A DNA stretch of 64,000 nt from positions 3,140,878 to 3,204,877 of the forward strand of contig LR746264.1 of NCBI GenBank assembly GCA_902729315.2. The letters run 5' to 3'. The position numbers and the translations under genes are program-made. Positions 10,431 to 22,849 of this stretch are shown piece by piece. Numbering within the stretch: position 1 is the stretch's first letter; each line of letters opens with the position of its first letter. The stretch comes from Spirodela intermedia. Its lineage: Eukaryota; Streptophyta; Magnoliopsida; Alismatales; Araceae. The notes below the pieces were generated by a model. It did not search any database, was not told the origin of the DNA, and saw only the letters and a list, made by a program, of their open reading frames with translations.

Positions 10431-10895
10431 GTGCCCAAATTATCTACCGAAATCTTCAAAAAACCCAAGAAGCCGTCGGACTTTTTGGTAATTTGCGAAA
10501 ATATTAAAAAAACCCAAGATTATCTACCAAAATCTTCAAGAAGCCGTTAAAAAACAATTACTGAAATTAAAATAAATTTTAGTAATTGCGAAAAATATTT
10601 TTATTGTTTTCTCTTCCCTGGCAAAGGAACAGACAGCATCGGTTCGCTCATCTTCGGTGTTGCCATTTTTGGGCCCGTTGACAACTGCAATGAGGCCCAT
10701 TTGGCATCCACCCTGGGCCCATTAGGTCTTTTTCTGACACCATATTAACAAATAATTTCAAGTCGCCTATGAAAAATAATTGCTCGACTCCTCTCTCACA
10801 TTTTCGCTCTAAAATTAAATGATTTTTTTAATTTTATTTTTTATAGTAATATAAAAAATATACTTGAGTCCCCATCTGCATAGAGTCTATATATG

Positions 10896-10933
<38 letters not shown>

Positions 10934-13222
10934 TTTATATGTATGTGTACCCGGTTTTGGAGGATCGAAGTGGGCAGGAGGCAAGAATGTTGGCATCGAT
11001 AATATGTTCTTCGTTTTGCAGTAATCAAGCGAGGTGAGAAAAAGTTGGTATGGGAGCTCTGTTTTGACTTTTTTTCTTTTTCTTCTCGGTGGTATTTCGA
11101 AACTTTGGATCTGTGAGAAAATGGTGCCCGTTGACTTTGCGATGAGAACACTCGGATCCTCTGGTTTTTATCTCCCCACGAACCATCTGATGCGATTTCA
11201 GGAACTCTCCCAACACATCTACTCTCATCATGACAAAATTCAAGATTTTGTCCCCACCATGCGATCTCCGGACGGCTCCTTCTCTACTTTTGAATCTTTT
11301 CTCACGCAGATTCCTGAAAAATAGGAGCTTTTTTCCAAGCAATATGGGCATCTAGATGGGGAATCGATGCTCATTATAGCTTTATTTTGCAGGGATTTCC
11401 AAATGGACGTGGGCTCCTGATCGTGATCTTACTGGATGTGAGCTCCATTGACGGCTATATTTCTGCATGTATCAGCAGATACTCAAGAGGGTATTAGATT
11501 GACCTGCAAGATTCAGCTGGCTTCCTTCCTGCAACAGCTCCATCACTAGTCAACCAAGCTCGACACACAAAAAAGTCCACCCTTCTTGCTCCTCCACACC
11601 AGAGCAGACGACACCACACCCACAAACGGAGAAAAAAAATAAAAACCAGGTCTTTCCAAATTTCCAAACCCTGCTGCCCAACTTGGGAAGGGCAGCCCCC
11701 ACTTCTCTCCTCTCCTATGTCCACGTGGAGTTCATCTCAACCGAGGTTGATCTCTCTGAACTTTCTTCTGCCCCCAAGCGTAGGGGGAGACCAGCTGGGC
11801 AGAAAAGATCTGGTTTTTGGGGGGGAAGTAGCCCCCCCACCCGCTTCCCTTTTCCTGCTCTGCTCTGCTCTGCTCTGATATTCAGTATCTACCTACTGAA
11901 TATCTATCTACACGTAAACAAAAAAAAGAAGAAAATACATTTTTTATATATAAAATAACTCATTTATCATGGCCGTCCTTCAAGCTGATGCTGCTGCTGC
12001 TGCTGAGGTCGTCCGCAGTTGTCCAGTGCTCCCGCAATAACTCCCAGTCTTAGCAACGAATGTGCTCCAGAGCCCTGCCGGGGCAGGCCTTACCAACTGG
12101 CCTGGCTGTCCCGATAATAACAACACGTTGGGAAGAAGGGAGGAAGAAGAACAAGAAAATCTGGGGAAGCTCCTTTATCGGCCATCTGTTCTTGGGAATC
12201 TAAGCTTTCTTGGTCTTGCTGCTGCCTCCCCATTTATATATATATATATATATTTATTTATTTATTTATACCAGGATTTAAAAAAATCATTTTTATTCAT
12301 CAGTGGAGACCCGGAAGAAATGGGCACTTTTTATTTTCTCGGAAATTTCTTCCATGGAAAAGGGGTGGGGGACTTCCAGAGGAGGGAGGATCTTCTAGCC
12401 AACCACCTGAGATTGTCTGATTTGCAGAAGTACCCTCAGGGTATGTGAGCAAATCTGATGGTTGTAGGTTGATACGCAACGAGAAAGGAAATCCCAACGA
12501 GGGCCAGAAGAGCGTGGCTCGAGATCCCCTTGGAAAATGGTGATTTTTTGTCGAAAACGCACCCCCACTTTTCGCCTCGTGAGTATAAAAAAAATTCAGA
12601 TACTTACGATGCCCGAGGACAATTTATTCCTACATCTTTTTTGTAGGCGTTTATTTCACCACTCCCCTGGAATTGTCCTGATTGCGTACATGCCCTCATG
12701 TCTGAGCCTTCGCTTCGGATATGCTGTGCAGATGACCTAATAAGATGATTTAAGGTCTACGAAAATAATCGATAAATTTTGCGAGGATTAGGGAGGAAAC
12801 TATGGAAAAATCTTGCCTATCATGCCCACATTTTTTGTCCTTATTAAGGAAATGCACCGCCCGCGATATTAAAATTAGAATTCGAGCCGTCTAGAATTTT
12901 CTCTACATCATATGTATCCCTGTTAGTTTTTTATTTTAAAAAATGACCTAGTACGTTGAATGGACCGCCTGTTTGGTGTGAGGGTGAAAGAGAATAAACT
13001 AAAAGTATGGGGATACAATGCGAAGTCTGGTGACAGGTGAGGGGAGAAGGGGAAATTATGTTCCACCCCGTGACTCCAGGAAGATTTGGTGAATGAATGC
13101 GCCAGTGATGTGACAGTGGGCCCAGTGGGCCTACCCGGCCCGGCCCACTGTTCAAGGCGACCCGCTGCGGCCGGGCCTGCTCCTACTCGTCGCCGGTCAA
13201 CCTCGAAGGATGAGGACATGGA

Positions 13223-13264
<42 letters not shown>

Positions 13265-14343
13265 GCGTGTGGAAGCTTCGCGCAGTGTTTGCCTGCCAGA
13301 CACCGGGGGAGGCTCCCCGCAGTTCTAGAGATTTCCGGTGGCAACATCTAGGGCGACAAAGATTTCCTTCGGGCTTCCCTTCTTTGCTCTCTCTCCCTCG
13401 CTCTCGCCCTGCTGAATGGAGAGATACAGGTTCAGAGAGTTGCCCGTGTATCGGATAAAGGGTTGCTCGCTGTTATCCCCTCTCTAACTGGATACTCGTG
13501 TTCCCTCTTCTTTCACTCTCTCTCCTTCTCTGTCTCTACCTCTATCTGTGTGGAATGAACGGCCTAGTTGGGTCCGTGTTTAGTACCGCGACCATTGGAC
13601 GGGTGATGTCCCTGGATCCTCTTAATGTCCTACAGTAGATCTCTGCCTCAGTCTCTCTCTCCCTCACTCTATCTCTCTCAGAGTCGCATTCTCTCTCTAG
13701 ATAGACAGCCTGCAGAAACCCAGGTTCAGACCCCGAAGGAGAAGCCCCCCCGAGACGGTGATACGACCCTCGAGGCAGATTTCCTCCCCCACTCCCTCTC
13801 TCTCTCTCTCTCTCTCTCTCTGGCTACTTTCTCTCCCCTCCCGTGCGATCTTCATCTCCGCCCACCTGCAACACGTACGACTTTGACTTCTTCTTCTTCT
13901 TCCCCCTCTCTTCCTACGTTAAGCTGCCCACTTTCCTCCTATCGCCGTTCACACGGAGGAGGACGAGGTGACAAAGAGAGAATGGGGAGGGGGGGGGGGG
14001 CACGTAGTGGAGTTGGTGGCCTGCGGGCCCAATGAGGTGTCGACATTGTGAGGCCGTGGGAGTAGCGGGGGCCAGGCATCTGGGATACGATCAAAGTAAG
14101 AGGAGGACGATCTGGGAATCTCCTCCGGTGAGGACACGGATCCCCTCCATCTCTTACCCCGTCTCTCTCTCTCTCTCTCTCGCTGTATATATATATATTA
14201 ATTTTATGATGGTGGGTTGGAATTGAATTTCTTTTAATCTAATCGGTCAAATTTTCGTCAAAGATATCTCAAATATATTTTAGAGAGAAAGGCTGTGCTG
14301 GTGGTCCACCCAGTCAAACTTACCTCAATGACGCATTATCTTT

Positions 14344-14385
<42 letters not shown>

Positions 14386-15660
14386 CCTCTCTCTCTACAT
14401 ACGCATACGCTGATGTCCCGTTTTGCTCGGTCAAACTTACCTTCAACTAGGCATCATCTCTCCCTTTCCCTCTCTCTCTCTCTCTCGCTATGTACCTCTA
14501 CTTGCATGTTTTACTAGGTCAAAAACTTCATCGGAGTACGGGGTACGGAGTCTCTCTCTCATAGTTGTCGTCTTCTTCTACTTCTTCTCTCTCTATCTCT
14601 CGATTCCTACGGATGATGTAAGCTAGAGAGTATTACCAATATGTTTTACTTGGTCAATTTTACACGTATCTCTCTCCCCATTTTTCCATAACTGCCGCGT
14701 CAGATGCTGACCAGGGCCTTGGTCAAAGCGAGCACGATCCCGTTGCGAGGGACTAACACCTGCCCACATGGGGCTTGTGTTAAATATGCTTTGTTTTCAC
14801 ACACAATGTGACAAAATATGGTGGCATTCGCCCTCCGCGGCCAGTCAACTCGGCCCCTACTACCGCGCAGATCACGTGAGGGGCATTTTCGTCATGTAGC
14901 TTGAGAGAATCTTCCACGTTGTCTGTGGGCCCAAGGACGTTGGATTTGTTCGAACCCCCAGCCGTCTACATCCGACCCTTCCTTTTCCTCCTCTCCCAAT
15001 CTGACGGTCTCCGCCGGTCGGTGGGCTTCTCGCGGCGTAGTGGGCCTTACTAATACCCTAACCGGACGGGTTTTCCTCGTGGTGGCGGGCCCCACCAGGA
15101 GCTATGACCCCGCGGAAGAGGACAAGGGCACGGTCAACGCAAAGGAAAAATCCCAAAAGGTCTCATATTATCGTGCCCGTTGTACGTACGCCTCACGTGT
15201 ACACTGATACATACTAGGCTGTCCTATCGGATGGTCCCAGTCAACATTTTTACAATTTCTTCGTTTTGACTTAGAATCAGGAATGAAATATTTCGGTGTC
15301 AGAAGAGCGTCTTGTCCGATAAGAAACCAAGTCAAACTTATTTCCGCAAGATAAACTAATATTGCAAAAAACTCCCCGTCGAATTATATTAATTACTTTA
15401 AACCCATTAATTTTTACGCCTAACCGTTACCAGTTCCCTCGTACTAATACTATGGGTAGCAATGCGTTCGCCTTATTCATATGTGACGTCATAATAATTA
15501 TTTTTTTATGCTATGTTTGACCCCACATTAATCTATTCGGATGCCCATTCGAGCTTGTCTCGCTCGGAATTAGGTAGAGTAGCTGGACCCATTCGCCCCG
15601 TATGAAAAAAGTCAGCGATCTGGGAAGAACAGTCATTACAACCGATGTTACTATAATTAC
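10430..15660. other. Gene-poor region with microsatellites
   Basis: This holds a (TA)n tract at about 10900-10926 and a second at about 12236-12252, and many CT/GA tracts, for example 13225-13265, 13796-13822, 14350-14380 and 14470-14486. A 23-codon frame at 11970-12041 contains a poly-Ala run from GCT repeats. I see no conserved coding region. Confidence 0.55.
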
Positions 15661-15675
15661 AAATATAAATATGCT

Positions 15676-15728
15676 AATTTAAATTTAATTTAAATTTAAT
15701 TTAAATTTAATTTAAATTTAATTTAAAT
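15676..15728. repeat. 11-bp AT-only tandem repeat
   Basis: The unit AATTTAAATTT is repeated about 4.8 times without interruption. Each unit is nearly self-complementary. Confidence 0.9.
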
Positions 15729-16014
15729 GTATTTTTTATTATATGAAATTAATAAAAATTAGGGTGAAATCTCGAAAATCGTATTTCTTAAATTCGTGGG
15801 TAATTGAGCTCGTTTAAATAATTTTTATTTTTTTAAAATTAGAGATATACTCTTTTTGTTTTATCGACGTTGTTCTGAGATTGTTGATGAGCAAGATGGT
15901 AAACGTTACCGCTGAAAAGTTGCTCGCCGCGAATCTGACGGCTGGAGATCGATATGATTGACGTGTCGGAGTCTCGTCAAGAAGCCCTTAGGGCTTGCGG
16001 CCGTGGCTGTGATG

Positions 16015-16018
<4 letters not shown>

Positions 16019-16045
<27 letters not shown>

Positions 16046-16144
16046 TAACGCCGCAGAATGTCCGGCCTCTCGTAGGCCGCTTCCCAGTCGTCTACGGTGT
16101 TTATTAGAGGAAGATCTTGATACGACAAGAGGAGGTGGTGAACT

Positions 16145-16178
<34 letters not shown>
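16019..16178. repeat. Two (GA)n tracts
   Basis: GA runs of about 28 bp (16019-16046) and 32 bp (16147-16178) lead into the 49-bp tandem repeat. Confidence 0.9.
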
Positions 16179-16180
<2 letters not shown>

Positions 16181-16242
16181 GGAGAAGACTAGGATGAGAG
16201 AGAGAGAAGGCGAGGACGAGAGAGTGAGAGAGAGAAGAAGCC

Positions 16243-16437
16243 TCTAATGAGAGTGAGAAAGATAAGACGACGACGAGAGAGGGGAGAAGACTCAAATGAG
16301 AGTGAGAAAGATAAGACGACGACGAGAGAGGGGAGAAGACTCAAATGAGAGTGAGAAAGATAAGACGACGACGAGAGAGGGGAGAAGACTCAAATGAGAG
16401 TGAGAAAGATAAGACGACGACGAGGGAGAGAGAGAGA
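16243..16437. repeat. 49-bp tandem repeat, about four copies
   Basis: The word AATGAGAGTGAGAAAG starts at 16246, 16295, 16344 and 16393, an exact 49-bp period. Each is followed by ATAAGACGACGACGAG and a GA-rich tail. The middle units look identical, so the expansion is recent. The last unit decays into GA/CGA-rich DNA up to about 16580. Confidence 0.93.
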
Positions 16438-16632
16438 AGAGAGAGAGAGACGATGAGAGAGTGAGAAAGATAAGGCGAGGACGAGAGAGCGAGAAACAGG
16501 ACGTGGAAGAGAGAGAGAAAACGAACCCAGTGAAAAAACATGATAATAAGAGAGCGAGCGAGCGAGAGAGAGAGAGAGAGATGAAGACGCAGTCTGCTGC
16601 GGAGGTAAGTCGTAGGCGTGCGGTCTCACTCT

Positions 16633-16684
16633 TTGACTGCCTTTTTGTTCCGAACGTTTCCTCGGTCAAAAAGAAGAATTGACT
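16633..16684. promoter_or_regulatory. Cluster of three W-boxes
   Basis: TTGAC cores occur at 16633-16638 (TTGACT), 16664-16669 (GGTCAA, reverse) and 16679-16684 (TTGACT), all within 52 bp and about 0.9 kb upstream of the WRKY start codon. WRKY genes are often auto- or cross-regulated through W-boxes. The role here is inferred from spacing alone. Confidence 0.45.
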
Positions 16685-17551
16685 AGATTACGTCACCCTC
16701 CCGAAAAACAAACTTGCTTTATTTTTCCAACGCAACTAGATGTCCCTTCGGACCTCGCTTCTTATCACCACTTCTCCCCTCCCATTGGTCCAATTTCGAA
16801 ATTTGTCGTATTCTACTCTTAAGCTGCTCCCTCCTCTCATGCTAATCAGTCGGCGCGTATGAACCCACACGTACTCGACCTTCCGAAAAAGCGCCGCCGA
16901 CTCTTGTGCCGTGAACCAGGGGCCCGCACGTGCCTTTTCGGCCAGCTCCCGGGCCCAAGCTTCCGCCGACGTGCACCCATCCGTACGCTCAAGCAAATGT
17001 CTGACGTCCGTTCCTCATCCTACGGATAAAACTCCCTTGTCTCGAGCTCGAAGCGACCTACGCGTCATCGTACGTATTAATAAATTGTGGGTATGTTGGT
17101 ACTTTTATAGGCGAAATGGCGACGCGCCGATCTTTTTAAAAAATGCGGCCGAGTCGGAGCCGTCACGTGCGAACGGCCATGCGCCGAGTGGCGCCGCAAA
17201 CCGGCCACGTGGCCACAAGGCTGTTCACATAGCTCTTACTGCGTCAAAGTCGAGCCGCAAACTCACCCCCCTGGTATGAAAGCGTCCGCCGGACGATTGC
17301 ACCGGTCGTCCGTACTCGCTGACCGGCTCCTTCCCCCGGACCACCATCCCCCCCCCCCCCATCCTCTCTCTCTCTCTCTTTCTCTAACTATCTCTCTCCC
17401 CATACCGCGTCCACTATCTCTTTCTGTCTACCCATCTCCGGGGCCCTTCCCCAACCCGGGTTTTCTCTGTCTTCCTCGCGCCTACATACACCGCAGATCT
17501 GAAGTAGAGAGAGAAGTAGAGAGAGAGAGAGAGAGAGCAGATGAGGTGAAG
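16685..17551 (+). other. Upstream region and leader of the WRKY gene
   Basis: No separate gene is visible. A TATA-like TTTTATAGG lies near 17104. Positions 17360-17540 are pyrimidine-rich and then GA-rich, typical of a 5'UTR. A two-codon upstream frame (ATG AGG TGA, 17541-17549) ends two bases before the main ATG at 17552. An in-frame ATG at 17276 would add 92 low-complexity residues and is probably not used. Confidence 0.4.
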
Positions 17552-18864
17552 ATGGCGAAGGCGGAAGAAGGAAGGAAAGCCGGGATGGAGAACACGGCTA
17601 TGGTCTTTGGGATCTCTGAGGACGAGGACATGAAGAACGCTTCCTCGCTCACCGGCTTCCTCGAGCTCTTAGGCCAACACGACTTCTCCTCCCCCCTATG
17701 GGAGCTCCCGCTGGCGTCATCTCTCCCTCAGAGGTCTCTCCCATCAATCGCTCTCCCGGCGGCGCCGCTGGAGTCTGCGGAGACAGCCAACTTTCCGGCG
17801 ACGCCCAACTCTTGTTCCGTCTCCTCCTCCTCCGCTGAGGCGGTGAACGACGCTGATCACGCAAGGTCGGCCGCCACCACGGCAGACGCCGGCGAGGAGG
17901 TCAACGAGCTTGAGGAGAAGCCCATGTCGGCGCCGACGGCGAAGCCGAAGTGCGTAGCGCCTCCTCTCTCCTGAGTATTCGCAGAAGTAATTATGTCCGT
18001 GCGGCATCGATCAGCTCTTCTCTTACCGAAAGTGGTTCCTTTCTTGTTCTTACAGATCGGCGGGGAAGGGCGGCGGCGGGGGGAAGAAGGCGGGGCAGAA
18101 GCGGCAAAGAGAGCCGAGGTTCGCCTTCGTGACCAAGAGCGAGGTCGACCACCTCGAGGACGGCTACCGGTGGCGCAAGTACGGCCAGAAGGCCGTCAAG
18201 AACAGCCCCTATCCGAGGTATTTTTAGTGTCCATCAGCTCGAGATCAGAAGGCCAACAATTTACGGTCGTTTTGGTGTCAAGATCTTCAATTGATCTTCT
18301 GATTCTCTCCGAATATCAGAAGCAATCTGTGAGTGGAGGAGGCTCATATGTCTGTAATGATGCAGGAGCTACTACCGTTGCACCAGTTCCATGTGCGGAG
18401 TGAAGAAGAGGGTGGAGAGATCGTCGGAGGATCCGACGGTGGTGGTGACCACCTACGAGGGTCAACACACCCACGCCTGCCCCGTCGGCCCCCGCGGTGG
18501 CGGCGGCGTGTCCGCCGGATGGCAAGGCCACAGTTACCATTCCGGCGTCGCCGGTGGCAGTGTGGTGGCGCCGTCGTCTCTGGCGTCGCTCTCCGACATA
18601 TCTGCCTTTTCCCTGAGGGTCTTGCAGGGGCAGCAGCAGTCGGCAGAACTGTCCTTCTTCAACGGTGGCCTCCCCCCGCCTCCGCATCTCTTGGACGGGA
18701 TCGTCGGCGGCGGATCGGGAGACTCTCGCCATGGTGTCTACGGGGTAAGGCAGCAGTTCTCGAACCAGACGGCGGTGGTCAGCGGTAGCAGCGATATCTC
18801 CATCAGAGACTACGGCCTGCTTCAGGACTTGGTCCCTCACGACTACGTGAGGAAAGAGCAGTAG
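17552..18864 (+). CDS. WRKY transcription factor, group IIc
   Basis: Three exons, 17552-17949, 18056-18217 and 18366-18864, join in phase to give 352 residues. The single WRKY domain has WRKYGQK at residues 172-178 and a C2H2 zinc finger: C192, C197, H221, H223, spacing C-x4-C-x23-H-x-H, which defines group IIc. The second intron splits the domain after PYPR, the conserved group II position. A basic Lys/Gly-rich stretch (about 137-151) before the domain may be a nuclear signal. The N-terminus (1-130) is acidic and Ser/Ala-rich with an [18 protein letters not shown] patch. The domain resembles the WRKY23/48 branch as I remember it. Such factors bind W-boxes (TTGACC/T) and control defence or development. 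The plain second donor (GAG|GTATTT) and the acceptors fit consensus. Confidence 0.93.
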
Positions 18865-18879
18865 CATAATAATACATCT

Positions 18880-18907
18880 GCTCTCTCTCTCTCTCTCTCT
18901 CTCTCTC
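18880..18907 (+). repeat. (CT)n tract just after the WRKY stop
   Basis: About 28 bp of CT lies 16 bp downstream of the stop, in the likely 3'UTR. It is complementary to the GA tract (17514-17537) in the 5'UTR of the same gene. Confidence 0.85.
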
Positions 18908-19428
18908 CCCCCCCTTCTGGTACGCTCTTTTCCTTGGGATTTTCCGAGTTTTTGTTAGATGTTGGGGAGGATGATATTATTTACTGACCAATGGGTATGT
19001 ACATCAAAGAAGAGACCCTGTTTATCTATGTACTTCAATCTGCTGCTCCATGTAAAGGTTCTGCATTTCCTGCATTCTTGTTTCTCAGGAGACATTGTAG
19101 AGGGAAAGAAAGGAATTTAGGGTTCCACATGGGACCTTGTGGGCGAGAAGAGCTGCTGGCCGTTGATGTCATTTCAAGGTGGTGCAACTCAAGTAATTGG
19201 GGACGGTGAACGGTTTCCTGTTTTCTGATACCTCTCTCGCTTCCCCCCCCTTCTTTCTCTCTCTCTCTCTCGCTCTCACTCTGTGCATGAGAGTCACTAC
19301 TCACCAGCAGCCATTAAGGCGAGAGGAGCTCTCGAAAGCTGCCGCGGAGTGGGCAGGCCAGGATGGGCCGGTGACGAGAGAGGAAAACCCTAACCCTGCT
19401 ACGTGGTGGCGGATGGGCATGAGAGAAG

Positions 19429-19430
<2 letters not shown>

Positions 19431-19482
<52 letters not shown>
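19431..19482. repeat. (GA)n microsatellite, about 26 units
   Basis: One of the longest uninterrupted dinucleotide tracts in the window. Confidence 0.95.
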
Positions 19483-19486
<4 letters not shown>

Positions 19487-19780
19487 TAGCAATGGGAGAG
19501 ATGAAATTGCGGAGGCCGTCTCCTTCCTTTTTCCCTTCGTTATTCGCGTTTTTTTGTTGTCCTGCTGCATTTCAGACTGACGTTGACGTGAACTCCTGTT
19601 TGATCGGTCTCTGCTATCCCTATTTTGATCCCTTTCTCCTCCAAATAAGATCTTCAGCGGTTGGGCTCGATAAGGGAATTGGTGGGTTATAGGTCTTTTG
19701 ATTCCATGGTGCAAGCCATGGATAGATGATGGAAGAGTTTTTTCTCTCCTCCTCTCCCTCTCTCCCTCTCTCCCTCCTTT

Positions 19781-19785
<5 letters not shown>

Positions 19786-19821
<36 letters not shown>
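19786..19821. repeat. (CT)n microsatellite
   Basis: About 36 bp of CT, opposite in sense to the GA tract 300 bp upstream, so the two could pair as a GA/CT foldback. Confidence 0.9.
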
Positions 19822-19829
<8 letters not shown>

Positions 19830-20365
19830 GTTGTCTTTCTTGTTACCGGTTTGAACAGGTTCTTGCTCACTGGTTTCTGGACAGCTTCTTGTTCTTGAAC
19901 AGCTTCTGACACAGTAAATAAACTGAACTCTTCGGAAGAACCTATGGGACAACTTCTCTCCGGTCAGAGCCATTTAACCCTACATTGCCCATGCCTTTCT
20001 CTCTCTCCTCGGTTGTATACGAACCTATCTCTTCTCACTCTCGGGTGCTTGCTATCTAGGGATGGACTTCCGTTGGGGCTATAACACCTCCCTTCTCTCT
20101 CTCTCTCATAGGGTCTCAAGTGTTTGTTTCTCTGTCTATGATACGTGCATTTGAAGACACATCTTTTCATCTCTCTCTCTCTCTCGCTCTTATCTTAGGT
20201 GGTTGTTATCTGTGTATGGGAAGTGAGCTTCGGTCGTAGCTATTCTTCTCTCTCCATCTCCCCCCTCCCTCTCTATCTATCATTCTCTCTGTGCATATTT
20301 GGTGTTTGTCATCTGCTTCAATATCTGAGCTACTGTCGCTGCAGCTATGACGCCTCCCTTCCCTT

Positions 20366-20416
<51 letters not shown>

Positions 20417-21712
20417 CGGCTATTCGTAATTTATTTACCTACAAGATCTGCCCTTCAGCAGGAAGTACAACACCTTCTCTCTCTTGCTTTGGGTATCGGC
20501 TATCTACCGACAGGATGAGGGCTTGCCAGAGTTGACTTGCGTGAGTCTTCATACTGCCAAGTGCCGCTGACCAAGAAAACGGCTAGAAGAGAGTTTCTTT
20601 ATGTGGGGCGACTCGACTCTTTGTAGGGCGTCCATCTTCCTATCCAGGGGAAGAAGGAAGCCCTAAGACGTCTCTTTGGGCATCCTCCGATTGGGCCTTC
20701 ACAGTAGTTGCCGTACCTTCACCAGTGTCACCCATCCAAACGCATGCCATCTTTCTCTCTCCTCCTCCTCTTCCTCTCTCTCTCCGCGTCTCGATCTTGG
20801 CTGTTAGCGAAGCATGTACAGCGTCGGGAATGATATCATCGTCCTTCTTTACCTCTGTCAATATCTCATGCTCTTGGCTTCTAGTGAGCTATCGACAAGA
20901 CGGGGGCTCGTCAAAGACGTTGACTTTGACAAGTGTCACATTGCTGTGGTGCCGCTGACTGTGCAGAACAGCCAGAAGAACATTTCCTCACGCAAGACAA
21001 TCTCTCTCCCCCTCCCTCTCTGTCTCTCTCTCATCCTCACGCATGGACTAGAGAAGGGGAAGGGGGGACGGTTCTTCCGGCATGTCCGAAGGGGACAGCG
21101 GACTGGAACGCACGTATCTTCTCCACGAAGCCATGCAGGGCGCTTGGCGCGTAATTAACGCGAGACGCTTGGTCAACGCTCCCATCTTCCCCCTGCCCAA
21201 TGATTTTCGAGCACGTATCCATGTGGTTTTCTCAATTGTCAACCAGCGGCTCCAGGGCTGACCCAGTGAAGCCTTTGTCTAATCCCATCCAAACAAGAGA
21301 GAGAAGGTTAATGGGTTGAGAGAGAAGGCCCATCGGGCTGAACAGATTTCGTCTCAGTTCCTGTTGACCACGAGCCAAGTGGGAGGATATTGCTTGTTTT
21401 CCGTGTCTTAACACCATGTTGTAATTGACCTTCAATAATTATTTTATTTTAATTTTAAATATAAATATGGAATCCAATACAATATGACGTCATAATCACA
21501 ATAAGAAAGGTATTCAATTCAATAATTTCAGCGATTTTTTGGGAGGATAAATATTCTCTCAAATTTATTATTCTTTAGTTCGGGGAATGGTATAAATTAA
21601 TTCTTTTATTTATCTCGATTTTTTATGTTTTTATGTACGTCTGACGGTTAGTAATAATTAATAATAAAAAGATTGGGGGACTCGCTAAGAAAAAGTCTCT
21701 TAATTTCCCCCC

Positions 21713-21715
<3 letters not shown>

Positions 21716-21746
<31 letters not shown>

Positions 21747-22849
21747 GGCGATCTTCAGCGGTCGCCGAGGGCGCGGCGGGGAGGAGATTGGGAACCTTCG
21801 TCTTCGAGCGTCACGAGGTTTGCCAATTGATCTTCTCTCTTAAGCTTTCGCATTCTGGTATTCTGTTCTCCTCGCCATCTAATCCCCGATCTGTGATGGC
21901 TGTTCATTTTCCTCGTGATCCATTTCTCCTGGGAATATGTTTCCGAGTAGGAAAAAAATTATCCCGTAGATGAAAGCTTGTCTCTGATCTCTTCACGGGA
22001 GGTTTGTGGGGGTGGCCGAATGGCTCCGCAACCTGAACGCGGTCGCGGGAGTGCGCCGGTCATGGTTGGCCTCCCGCGCACCCTCCCCACCGCGGATTTA
22101 GAGTTTGATCGTGGCAGCATGTTGCAGCTAATAGATCTTACCTTGATTGCAACGGCTGTGTGGAATCGTCTTGATCTATATTCTATTCATTCTGCTTGGG
22201 GGAACTAATCTGAAACGAGTATCTCTGGTATCTCGGATCTATCAGACCAGAATCTAATCCAAAATCCTGAATCCGTTCTATCATGATGGAATTTTTTTAA
22301 ACAAATCCTCGAGAAACGACCTACTACGAAGTTTTTGTGTTGATCTAATGATAATAAAGTCATCGTCGTCAGCATTGCAGATGAACTTTCCTATTTTCGG
22401 TTCTTCAGGTTCCAGCATTCTTGTTGCCAATCTCACTGGTTTGATCAGGGAAATTAGGTTTGGCATGTCCCTGTGTACCACCGCGCTCACACAATTATTC
22501 ATTTATAAAGTGTTCTTGATATTTCTTCATGCTGCTTGTTGATTCGCTGCAGATAAATTCCTCTACCAAGATTTTCATAATTGTGGGGTTTCTATGTTTT
22601 CCTGGAAACCTGCAACACAGATGTACTTCACAAGTCCCTGCAGGCTACATTAGATTTTTACCTTTGCCGAAACAAGAAAACCCTGAAAATTCTTTCTGTT
22701 ATTCTTATAATTCTCTACCTCTACCTAGTTTTCTTTATCTGATATTATTTTTTTTTTAGTGCTACACCTCGGTTTATTCATCTGAATCGGCATTCCTTAC
22801 TGAGGAGATCCATCAAGGTCAAAGCTTCGAGGTGTGAATTCAGTGGAGG
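21716..22849 (+). other. SEC13 leader: pyrimidine patch, 5'UTR exon and intron
   Basis: A CT tract (about 21718-21742) is followed by a GC-rich segment ending CACGAG|GTTTGC at 21817, a good 5' splice site. A T-run acceptor, TTTTTTTAG, ends at 22759. That leaves about 90 bp of second leader exon before the ATG at 22850. The 942-bp interior is T-rich like a plant 5'UTR intron. No TATA box is evident. The model rests on splice consensus and composition. Confidence 0.5.

Larger units (their letters stand above)
18908..21715. other. Intergenic region between WRKY and SEC13
   Basis: This contains the end of the WRKY 3'UTR, long GA and CT tracts and degenerate CT-rich DNA. Around 20043, 20198 and 20300 a loosely repeated segment recurs (GTGCTTGCTATCT / GTGGTTGTTATCT / GTGTTTGTCATCT, followed by a CTCCCTT-like stretch). 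Positions 21430-21700 are AT-rich. No coding region is supported. Confidence 0.5.

Noticed and set aside
17276-17551. 92-residue N-terminal extension of the WRKY protein
   Set aside because: It translates a CT/GA-rich leader into Ser-Leu and Arg-Glu runs, and a better start at 17552 fits the family.
22008-22075. tRNA-like GGTGGCCGAATGG segment
   Set aside because: Resembles part of a class II tRNA D-arm, but no anticodon arm, TPsiC arm or acceptor pairing follows; it lies in the SEC13 leader intron.
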